Below, piece after piece: positions 16,899 through 24,363 of a stretch of DNA of 33,992 bases (positions are counted from its first letter, which is position 1; each line of letters opens with the position of its first letter). The notes below the pieces were generated by a model. It was not told the origin of the DNA, did no database searches, and worked only from the letters and a program-made list of their open reading frames with translations. The position numbers and the translations under genes are program-made. The stretch comes from Acidobacteriota bacterium. GTDB lineage: Bacteria; Acidobacteriota; Terriglobia; Terriglobales; Acidobacteriaceae. The stretch is from positions 1 through 33,992 of the forward strand of contig QHZR01000021.1 of NCBI GenBank assembly GCA_003224755.1, read 5' to 3'.

Positions 16899-17817
16899 TG
16901 TTCCCCCAAGTATGAGCCTGAGCCAACCCCGCCAGGCCGCTATTTCGAAAACTTGTAAAACTGCCGCCGTCGAGCATGTCCGCCAAGCGACGGTAGGTTT
17001 TTCCCAGATTAGTGTAATGCCGCAGTCGTGATATTAGGCGCCCATTCAGTCGCGGTTGCCCCGGATCGATCTCCCAAGGGTGAACGTAGGCAATGACCGG
17101 CAGATTTTCGGCCTGAGCGCGTCGCATTCCTAAGCGCGTATACCAGGTTGGCAGCAGCCGTAGGTATCCGCCCCCGCCAAAAGGCAGATTGCGCTCGCCC
17201 CAAAGCCGGAAAGTGGCGATGGGATACTCGAGCAGTGGGCCGGAAGGGGTGTCCAGCTGAAAGGGCCCCCGCGGCGCGTCGGGGATGCCATAGCGATCGT
17301 GATGAATGGGAAAAATGCTGGAGTCGTAAGTAAAACCTGTTTCCACTAGGATCTCGGCCGCCCACAGCGAGCGAGTGACGATGGAATAGGTTGGAGCGCG
17401 ATAGCCGCGGAGCGGAACTCCGGCGATCTGCTCGATGGTTTCCTTGGCCCGATGGGTATCTTCACGGAATTCACTTCGATCAAGCTGATACACCATGCGA
17501 TGCCAGTAAGAGTGACAGGCCAGTTCGTGTCCAGCGGCGGCAGTGTCGCGCACCAGCTGGGGACAACGTTCGGCGACCCAGCCCAGCACGAAAAATGTCG
17601 CTTCGAGCTCGAGTTCCGAGAACAGGTCCAGCAAGCGACGGGTGTTAGGTTCGACCCGACTCTCGTACGATCCCCACTGAGAGCGGTCGACGTTGGCGGC
17701 AAACGCCTCGGCGTGGAAATAGTCTTCGACATCGACTGAGATCACATTTTTAAATGTGGCGTCGGGCGAAGCCACGGCCACGCTTTGGTCGAGTCCGAAT
17801 TGTTCCTGCTTAAGCAT
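16888..17817 (-). CDS. PEP-CTERM/XrtA-locus-type polysaccharide deacetylase
   Basis: 309 residues. It has the distinctive VDVEDYFH opening (28-35), replacing the usual TFDDG of NodB proteins. The zinc motif HSYWH (101-105), RGYRAPTYSI (about 137-146) and the late VHPWEIDPGQPRL block follow. This set defines the deacetylase subfamily found with exosortase/PEP-CTERM EPS loci (NodB domain plus the C-terminal DUF3473 region). It is expected to deacetylate an EPS sugar. It starts 4 bp after the GT4 stop and overlaps the methyltransferase start by 11 bp. The subfamily call is strong, although no exosortase is present in this window. Confidence 0.92.
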   Translation of the reverse strand: MLKQEQFGLDQSVAVASPDATFKNVISVDVEDYFHAEAFAANVDRSQWGSYESRVEPNTRRLLDLFSELELEATFFVLGWVAERCPQLVRDTAAAGHELACHSYWHRMVYQLDRSEFREDTHRAKETIEQIAGVPLRGYRAPTYSIVTRSLWAAEILVETGFTYDSSIFPIHHDRYGIPDAPRGPFQLDTPSGPLLEYPIATFRLWGERNLPFGGGGYLRLLPTWYTRLGMRRAQAENLPVIAYVHPWEIDPGQPRLNGRLISRLRHYTNLGKTYRRLADMLDGGSFTSFRNSGLAGLAQAHTWGNNAR

Positions 17818-17821
17818 CGCT

Positions 17822-19054
17822 CTACGCGCTCGCGTTCAAGACTGCAAGGCTTTGTTTGTCGACAATTTGGGCAAGGATATCGCCGAATTCACTCGCGACC
17901 TTTCGCCAGCTGTAGTTTTCTTCCACGAGTTTCCGAGAGGTCATGCCCAGCCGCAAGCGCTCCCCCGTGTTGGCAAACAGTGAGATTACACATTCGGCGA
18001 AATGCCAGGGTTCATCCGCAATGAGAATGTGTTCACCATCCCGCACCGGCAGACCTTCTGCGCCCACGGAAGTCGAAACCACGGGCTTGCCCATCGCCAT
18101 GGCTTCGAAAATCTTGATACGCGTGCCGCCACCTATGCGGAGGGGAACGATCGATACCGCCCCACGGGCTAGGTAAGGCCGGATATCCTCTACCCAGCCG
18201 GTAATGTGAATGTTGTTTCGCTTGGCCGCCAACTCCTCTAAACTTCTTGAAGGCTTCCGCCCGATCACCCAGAGTGAAACGTCGGGAACCTGTTGGCGTA
18301 TGAACGGCAAGATCTCTTCTACAAAATAGAAGATGGCATCCTGGTTCGGCAGCCAATCCATAGAGCCAGTGAAGACGATCGAATTCGGCATCTCTGGCCC
18401 GGAAGTAGGCTGGAAGTATTCGGTATCCACGCCGGTTGGAATCGTACTCAGCTTTCTGGACCCGAGAAAGCGTGCAAAGGTGCCACGATCGTTTTCTGAA
18501 ACCGTGAGTACGTGGTCGGCGAGCCCAAGATAATGTTGTTCGGCACGCTGCATCTTTTTCCACTCCAGCCAACAGAGCCACTTCCACAGTAGATTGCTTG
18601 TGACCTCGTAATGGCGTCGCCAAATCAAAGCTTCCACATTGTGAGTGAACAGGACTTTGGGGCAGGCGAGGTCCCAGGGTATCGCGCCTGCGGCGAAAAT
18701 GAAATCGCATAGGATGACATCATAAGCTTCGCGCTCGGCGAGCTTCCGCAATTCAGCTCTCACCCGTTGCCGGCAATATTTCCCGATGCTGTAAGGCTCG
18801 GGAGAAAGACTCCGGGCGGAGTAGTCCAGGAATTCCCCCCAACCCCTGGCCGCGGGCAGCTGCAACGGAATACAGACCACCCGATCAAAGATGCTCTCCA
18901 GGTCCGGGTGGGCATCGCTCGCGTGGGCACCATAGAAGGAGAAGAAAGTCACGCGATGATGCAATGCCAGTTCGCGAAGGATACTGTAGCTGCGGATTTT
19001 TCCTCCCGTATCAGGAGGAACTAAGCCACCGGCTTTAACCCACAGGATCTTCAT
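17822..19054 (-). CDS. Glycosyltransferase family 4, exosortase-locus type
   Basis: About 410 residues. MKILWVKAGGLVPPDTGG gives the N-terminal acceptor loop. LFTHNVEALIWRRH and VLTVSENDR lie in the first GT-B domain. GGGTRIKIFEAMAMGKPVVS is the donor-binding E-x7-E-type block. This arrangement is like the sugar transferases seen with PEP-CTERM/exosortase EPS clusters. I placed the start at ATG 19054, 29 bp after the dehydrogenase stop with GGGGAA upstream; a longer frame from 19093 would overlap that gene. Second gene of the operon. Confidence 0.88.
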   Translation of the reverse strand: MKILWVKAGGLVPPDTGGKIRSYSILRELALHHRVTFFSFYGAHASDAHPDLESIFDRVVCIPLQLPAARGWGEFLDYSARSLSPEPYSIGKYCRQRVRAELRKLAEREAYDVILCDFIFAAGAIPWDLACPKVLFTHNVEALIWRRHYEVTSNLLWKWLCWLEWKKMQRAEQHYLGLADHVLTVSENDRGTFARFLGSRKLSTIPTGVDTEYFQPTSGPEMPNSIVFTGSMDWLPNQDAIFYFVEEILPFIRQQVPDVSLWVIGRKPSRSLEELAAKRNNIHITGWVEDIRPYLARGAVSIVPLRIGGGTRIKIFEAMAMGKPVVSTSVGAEGLPVRDGEHILIADEPWHFAECVISLFANTGERLRLGMTSRKLVEENYSWRKVASEFGDILAQIVDKQSLAVLNASA

Positions 19055-19083
19055 AGGAAATTTCCCCAAGGCATAGGCCGACG

Positions 19084-20409
19084 CTACCAGCAAAGGCCTT
19101 GGTACGTGCCGGCGCGGTCGATACGGCGCTCTTTCTCCAGGTTCACTAGATCAATCACAATGTGATTCTCACGAATTCCAGCGGCCAGCGCTTGCTTATC
19201 CAGACCGCGGGTGGCGATGACGACAACCTGGGCTTTGCCTAGCACCTTCTCGAGACTGGCGCACAAAAGCGAACCGATATGGGGAATCACTTCCTCAATG
19301 TACTGACGATTGGAGCCGATGAGGCGGCCGAGGGAAACGTTATCGTCCCAGATCTGAACGTGCCGGCCCTCCCCGAGCAGACGTTTCACCAACTGCACCT
19401 GCGGGCTTTCTCGTAGGTCATCAGTGGCTGCTTTGAAGCTGAGGCCCAGAACGGCCACATTTTCTTTGCCGCTTTCAAGAATCATTTGAATGGCGCGCTC
19501 CAGATGCTGCTGGTTGCTGGGAAGGACAGCTTCGAGTAGCGGTAGCTCCAGATCCAATTCCTTGGCGCGGTAGTTCAGCGCCCGCACATCCTTCGGCAGG
19601 CAAGAGCCGCCGAAGGCGAAACCTGGTTTGAGATAGCTGGCTGAAATGTTGAGCTTCGCGTCAGCGGTAAAGATTTCGGTCACCGCCTCCGCATCCACAG
19701 CCAATTCCTTGGCCAGAGTCCCCACTTCGTTGGCAAAGGAAACTTTAAGAGCATGCCAGGCATTGGAAACGTATTTCACCATCTCCGCCGCCCGAAACGA
19801 GGTTTCAAAAATCCGGCCCGGAGCCCAGGCGTAAAGTTCACGTAAAATTCCGCTTTGGACGCGATCGGCGGCTCCGATAACGGTCATTGCCGGTTCCAGG
19901 AAGTCAGCGACAGCCGTACCTTCTCGCATGAATTCGGGATTGACACAGACGGAGAAATCCTTCCCCATGCGCTTTCCGCTCGCCTGTTCCAGTGTGGGAA
20001 TGACGAGACTCTCCGCGGTTCCGGGCAGCACTGTGCTGCGCAGCACCACCAGATGAAAAGAATCTTTTTGCCTCAAGGTCTCCCCGATCTGGCGACAGAC
20101 AGGTTCAATATGTCCCAGGTCGAGTTTGCCACTGCGCAGGCTAGGGGTGCCCACACATAGAAAGGAGATTTCGCTATTGAGAATCGCGGAGGCGAGATCG
20201 GCGGTAGCATGCAGTCGGCAGGCGCGATGGGCTTCGCTAATCAGCTCCTGTACACCCGGCTCCATGATGGGGCTACGACCGGCATCCATGGACTCGACCT
20301 TGGTGAGGTTCAAGTCCACACCTATGACCCGATTGCCCTTGTCGGCCAGGCAAGCAGCAGTGATCGTTCCCACGTATCCTAAGCCAAAGACGCTGATCGA
20401 GCGGCTCAT
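19084..20409 (-). CDS. algD: GDP-mannose 6-dehydrogenase (AlgD-like), UDP-Glc/GDP-Man dehydrogenase family
   Basis: 441 residues, the usual AlgD length. The NAD loop GLGYVG is at 9-14. The catalytic Cys270 lies in PGFAFGGSCLPKDVRAL, and the protein ends in GLCW. These features, together with RSTVLPGT and LSFKAATDDLRESP, resemble Pseudomonas AlgD (Cys268, ending in GICW) more than UDP-glucose dehydrogenases. The reaction would be a four-electron oxidation of GDP-mannose to GDP-mannuronate in the cytoplasm, feeding a uronate-containing glycan. It heads a seven-gene operon and faces the divergent GT4 across a 332-bp promoter region. UDP-glucose dehydrogenase activity remains an alternative. Confidence 0.87.
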   Translation of the reverse strand: MSRSISVFGLGYVGTITAACLADKGNRVIGVDLNLTKVESMDAGRSPIMEPGVQELISEAHRACRLHATADLASAILNSEISFLCVGTPSLRSGKLDLGHIEPVCRQIGETLRQKDSFHLVVLRSTVLPGTAESLVIPTLEQASGKRMGKDFSVCVNPEFMREGTAVADFLEPAMTVIGAADRVQSGILRELYAWAPGRIFETSFRAAEMVKYVSNAWHALKVSFANEVGTLAKELAVDAEAVTEIFTADAKLNISASYLKPGFAFGGSCLPKDVRALNYRAKELDLELPLLEAVLPSNQQHLERAIQMILESGKENVAVLGLSFKAATDDLRESPQVQLVKRLLGEGRHVQIWDDNVSLGRLIGSNRQYIEEVIPHIGSLLCASLEKVLGKAQVVVIATRGLDKQALAAGIRENHIVIDLVNLEKERRIDRAGTYQGLCW

Positions 20410-20741
20410 AGCAGAAGTTGTATCCTAGATGCACCTGCCTGGGAGTAAGGACGCGCGTACGAAGTGGGGGCAACTTGCTTGCCGAACCCCGACGGTGAAA
20501 CCTCGCTCTTCAGCATTGAATATTTATTTTCATTCATTTGGAAGGTTACCAATATTCGCCTAACAGTCATGGCCCGAGAAGCGGAATTATGTGCAAAGAT
20601 TTTCTCATTTGTCGTAAGGCTTTCCTGTCCGAAGTTTGCGGCGAAAGGTAATATTTAATAACGGCTGGCTATTCATTGGAAAGTGAATTGCGAACTACAG
20701 AGTCTTAATTCGTCCATCTCAACAACATACACCATAGTCTA
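20410..20741. promoter_or_regulatory. AT-rich divergent promoter region between two EPS operons
   Basis: This 332-bp gap contains no gene. It is clearly more AT-rich than its surroundings, especially 20515-20560 and 20640-20700. It must carry promoters for the minus-strand algD operon and the plus-strand GT4-heparinase operon. AATATTCGCC (20551-20560) and GGCGAAAGGTAATATT (20640-20655) form an imperfect, widely spaced inverted repeat. No clear sigma-70 pair was found. Confidence 0.55.
20468..20482 (+). promoter_or_regulatory. Possible sigma-54 (-24/-12) promoter
   Basis: GGGCAA-N5-TTGC keeps the exact GG-N10-GC spacing of RpoN promoters (GG at 20469-20470, GC at 20481-20482) and matches four of six bases of TGGCAC plus TTGC. 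It points toward the GT4-heparinase operon, about 260 bp upstream of the first ATG. A single weak match can occur by chance. Confidence 0.3.
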
Positions 20742-21968
20742 ATGAATCCAACCGGTCCTGATACCGCGGCGGCTCCGATCGAGGTGAACGAAATAGATTC
20801 GGTGCCGGCTTCCGCGCGGGCGCATGCGCCCCAGGTCCGGAATGTTTTCTTTCTTCTCGATTCATTCGAAGTCGGTGGAACTGAAACGCAAGCAGTCGAG
20901 CTAGCCCGCCGCTTGGCCTCGGCCGGGCGTCGAGTGACCCTCGGCGTGTTGCGGGCCGAGGGGCCGCTCGCCGAAAGGCTCGAGGATTCAGCAGTTTCCG
21001 TTATGGAGTTTCGGCCCCGCGGTGGCATAGACTCTCCGGGCGGGATATACCAGTTGCTGCGCCTGGCGGCTTTTCTTCGCCGCGGACGTTTTGATGTGGT
21101 TCACACTCATGATTTGTGGTCCAACCTCATGGGAGTACCTGCAGGCTGGCTGGCCCGCGTGCCGGTCATCATCTCTAGCCGCCGCGATCTGGCGCATCTT
21201 GCATGGTACGAGGGCAGCCGGCGGGTTTGGCTGCGCCGAATCCAGAGCCTTTCCCATGCGGTATTGACCAATTCGACGGTGATCCGTCAAGCCTTGATCT
21301 CCGATGATCGCTTCGCGCCAGAGAAGGTGCGTGTCATTCCCAATGGGATTGATTTGAAAAAATTCTCCCGCCGCTTCCCCGACCGAACGCGAATTTTTCC
21401 CGGCCCTTTCGAAGGGAGCACGATCGTGCTCGTGGGCAATATGCATACCGATGTGAAAGGCCATCCTTGGCTGATATCGGCGGCTGCGGCCGTCATCCGC
21501 GAGTTTCCCAAGACCCGCTTTGCCTTCGTCGGGGATGGCCAGCAAAGGAGCACATTCGAACGCCAAGTAGCGGGCCTAGGACTGGGGCAGAATTTTCTCT
21601 TTCTAGGACGTCGCTCTGACGTTCCTGAAATTCTGGCCTGCTCGGATATTGGGGTGCTGCCGTCCCAGGCCGAAGGCTTACCGAACGCGCTACTGGAATA
21701 CCTGGCGGCTGGTTTGGCCGTGGTGGCCAGCCATGTCGGTGGAAATGTCGAGATCGTCGAGGACGGTCAGACCGGGCTCTTGGTTCCTCCCCAGGATTCG
21801 CAGGCGCTGGCCGCCGCCATTCTTCGTCTGCTGCGCGATCCTGACCTGGCGCGCAGACTGGCACAGAGCGGCCATAACTACGTGGCTCAGAAATACAGTT
21901 TCGAGCGCCTGGTCGATAGCACGGATCAGCTCTATACCGAACTTCTCGGCGGGCAAAGGATCTGCTAG
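20742..21968 (+). CDS. Glycosyltransferase family 4
   Basis: 408 residues. The N-terminal loop FEVGGTETQAVELARRL is the typical GT4 acceptor/nucleotide loop. FDVVHTHDLWSN and VRVIPNGID occur at expected places. GVLPSQAEGLPNALLEYLAA supplies the E-x7-E donor site. It heads the plus-strand operon. The stop and the next ATG are one base apart. No ribosome site is obvious before ATG 20742. Expected to add a sugar to the EPS repeat unit on the cytoplasmic side. Confidence 0.92.
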   Translation: MNPTGPDTAAAPIEVNEIDSVPASARAHAPQVRNVFFLLDSFEVGGTETQAVELARRLASAGRRVTLGVLRAEGPLAERLEDSAVSVMEFRPRGGIDSPGGIYQLLRLAAFLRRGRFDVVHTHDLWSNLMGVPAGWLARVPVIISSRRDLAHLAWYEGSRRVWLRRIQSLSHAVLTNSTVIRQALISDDRFAPEKVRVIPNGIDLKKFSRRFPDRTRIFPGPFEGSTIVLVGNMHTDVKGHPWLISAAAAVIREFPKTRFAFVGDGQQRSTFERQVAGLGLGQNFLFLGRRSDVPEILACSDIGVLPSQAEGLPNALLEYLAAGLAVVASHVGGNVEIVEDGQTGLLVPPQDSQALAAAILRLLRDPDLARRLAQSGHNYVAQKYSFERLVDSTDQLYTELLGGQRIC

Positions 21969-21969
21969 C

Positions 21970-24357
21970 ATGCCAACCACTGGAGTGAAGAATCGCTGGC
22001 AACGCTTGCGCTCTATGGGCCGCGAAGAACTCGCGCTCCGCCTCGGCCAGCAGCTCCGCTCACGGCTCGATGTCTTTCGATACCGGAGTGGTTTTCCCAT
22101 AAAACCGGAACCGTTGTTGCCCGTACCCCCTTATACGCCGAACTTCTTCTTTGCTGCCGAAGATGTTTCCCGATTATGCGACCTCCTGCGTCGACGCTTA
22201 CCGAAACAGGCTGAGGAAATTCTCGCCCGCGCGGAACGGATTTGCCTCCACCGCTTCGATCTGCTGGGGTATGAGGATCTTTACTATGGCGAGGATATTG
22301 ATTGGCACTGTGATCGCGTACACGATCGGCGGGCGCCACGTAAGCCCTGGTACAAGGTTCGTTACCTTGATTTCGCCGAGGTTGGGGACAGCAAAGTCAC
22401 ATGGGAGCTGAATCGACATCAGCACCTGGTGACGTTGGCCAAGGCCTACCGTCTTACTGGCAACGAGAAGTTCACCGAGGAATTGTTCCGCCAGTGGCAG
22501 CATTGGCATGCCCAGAATCCCTATCCGTTCGGGATAAACTGGGCCAGCAGCTTGGAAGTAGCTTTCCGCAGCCTGTCTTGGATCTGGGTTTATTTTTTGT
22601 TAGCGGGTAGCCGGGCCATGCCGGCATGGTTCCGCGAGGAGTGGCTGCGAGCGCTGGCCGTAAATGGACGCCACATTGAAATTCATCTGTCCAAGTATTT
22701 TTCTCCAAACACTCACCTGTTGGGAGAAGCCGTGGGATTGTTCTTCATCGGAACCCTGTGTCCCGAGCTTTCTTCCGCAGAGCACTGGCGGCAGCGCGGA
22801 TGGCGGACGGTCGTCGACGAGGCCAACCGGCAAGTACAGCCGGACGGCCTACATTTTGAGCAGTCCACCTATTACCACGTGTACGCAGTCGATTTTTTCC
22901 TGCATGCGGCGATGCTGGCCCTCGTCAACAATACTCCGGTGCCCGCCGAATTTGAGCGCAGTCTCGAGCAGATGCTGGATGCGATATGTACCCTAGGGCG
23001 GGCGGGAGTGCCCCCGCAACTGGGCGATGACGACGGAGGGCGGGTGTTCGATCCGCGGCGCAATCGCGCCGAGCACATGTTAGACCCTCTGGCCACGGGG
23101 GCCGTGCTGTTTGAACGCGGCGATTTCAAGCGGGTTTCCGGCGGCTTGCGCGAGGAAACCATTTGGTTGATCGGCCACCAAGGTGTCCTAGAGTTCGATC
23201 CCCTGGCGGAGAAACTTCCTGCCTACGATTCGGTCGCGCTCGAGGCTGGCGGTTTGTACGCCCTGGCGGGACCAAGTGGCGAACAGTTGCTGATCGATGC
23301 CGGGCACCAGGGTGCTCTCAGCGCCGGACATGGCCACGCCGATGCGCTCTCGATTACCCTGAACTGCGGCGGTCAGATGCAGCTTGTGGATTCGGGTACG
23401 TGCGAATACGTGGGTGCCGGCTCGGAACGGAGTCGATTTCGCGGCACCGCCGCCCATAACACACTGGTCATCGACGGGCTGCCGCAGGCCGACCCCGGGG
23501 GACCGTTCGGCTGGATCAATTTGCCGCAGGTGAAATCGGAAGCTTGGATCAGCGGGCGACACTTCGATCTATTCATCGGCAGCCACGATGGATATCGTCG
23601 GCTCCCGAATCCAGTGCTGCATCGTCGATGGGTGTTTTCGCTCAAAGCTGATTTCTGGTTAGTGCGTGATCTCGCTCTCGGGCAAGGGCAGCACCGGCTG
23701 GATCTCCATTGGCACCTAAGTCCGCATCTTGTGCCCGGCAATGAACATCCGGAGGCGTTCTTTAGCCTTGCCGGAGGAAGCGGGCTATGTGTGATCACAG
23801 CCGAAAACGAAACTTGGGCGCGCGATGTCCGCCGGGAGTGGTTTTCTCCGGTGTACGGTCGCAAGGAAGCTCTGAACGTGCTGCACTTCGGTACCGTGGC
23901 AGCTCTACCTGCGGAATTTGTAACCTTGTTAAGGCCGCTCGGGGACGGGAGAGTACCCGCAACCACGTTCCGCCATCTGAAAACAGATGCAGCGGCGGAA
24001 GTCTCCGGCTACCACTATGAGGCGGCGGACGAGGAGCACACTGTTTTTTTCGCCAGTCCAGGAAGAGCCTGGAGCTATGGATTCTGGGAGACCGATGCTG
24101 AATTCCTGTATTGGGGCAGGAGGCGAGCGCGACACTTGCTCATCTCGTGGAACGGCTCCTTCATCAAAGCCGCCGGCCACAGTCTGATTTCCTGCCCCCG
24201 GCCAACATGGTGCGAGGTCTCGATCCAGGATGACGCGATTGAGGTCTCTGGCTCCGGTGCGGATCTCCTAACCGACGAACAAGCCCTGCGCAATTTAGCA
24301 GTCGACCGGGAACCGGCATGGACGAGTCCAGTGGCCGGTCCGAGTCAAGGAAGGTGA
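21970..24357 (+). CDS. Heparinase II/III-family protein (alginate-lyase-like)
   Basis: 795 residues, the size of EPS-locus members of this family. Residues ~100-340 are the alpha-helical toroid domain (WELNRHQHLVTLAKAY, NPYPFGINWASSLEVAFR). Residues ~440-640 are the C-terminal beta-sandwich, with GHGHADA (453-459), DSGTCEY (474-480) and FRGTAAHNTLVIDG starting near 490. Family members cleave uronate-containing polysaccharides such as heparin or alginate by beta-elimination. In EPS clusters they may trim or edit the polymer. No signal peptide is seen, so its compartment is uncertain. The ATG at 21970 follows AAAGGAT and is one base after the GT4 stop. The open frame extending upstream to 21649 overlaps the GT4 and is not used. 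Confidence 0.9.
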   Translation: MPTTGVKNRWQRLRSMGREELALRLGQQLRSRLDVFRYRSGFPIKPEPLLPVPPYTPNFFFAAEDVSRLCDLLRRRLPKQAEEILARAERICLHRFDLLGYEDLYYGEDIDWHCDRVHDRRAPRKPWYKVRYLDFAEVGDSKVTWELNRHQHLVTLAKAYRLTGNEKFTEELFRQWQHWHAQNPYPFGINWASSLEVAFRSLSWIWVYFLLAGSRAMPAWFREEWLRALAVNGRHIEIHLSKYFSPNTHLLGEAVGLFFIGTLCPELSSAEHWRQRGWRTVVDEANRQVQPDGLHFEQSTYYHVYAVDFFLHAAMLALVNNTPVPAEFERSLEQMLDAICTLGRAGVPPQLGDDDGGRVFDPRRNRAEHMLDPLATGAVLFERGDFKRVSGGLREETIWLIGHQGVLEFDPLAEKLPAYDSVALEAGGLYALAGPSGEQLLIDAGHQGALSAGHGHADALSITLNCGGQMQLVDSGTCEYVGAGSERSRFRGTAAHNTLVIDGLPQADPGGPFGWINLPQVKSEAWISGRHFDLFIGSHDGYRRLPNPVLHRRWVFSLKADFWLVRDLALGQGQHRLDLHWHLSPHLVPGNEHPEAFFSLAGGSGLCVITAENETWARDVRREWFSPVYGRKEALNVLHFGTVAALPAEFVTLLRPLGDGRVPATTFRHLKTDAAAEVSGYHYEAADEEHTVFFASPGRAWSYGFWETDAEFLYWGRRRARHLLISWNGSFIKAAGHSLISCPRPTWCEVSIQDDAIEVSGSGADLLTDEQALRNLAVDREPAWTSPVAGPSQGR

Positions 24358-24363
24358 GAGTCG

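Noticed and set aside
21649-21969. Upstream in-frame extension of the heparinase gene
   Set aside because: It overlaps the 3' end of a clear GT4 gene, while the ATG at 21970 has a ribosome site and sits one base after the GT4 stop.
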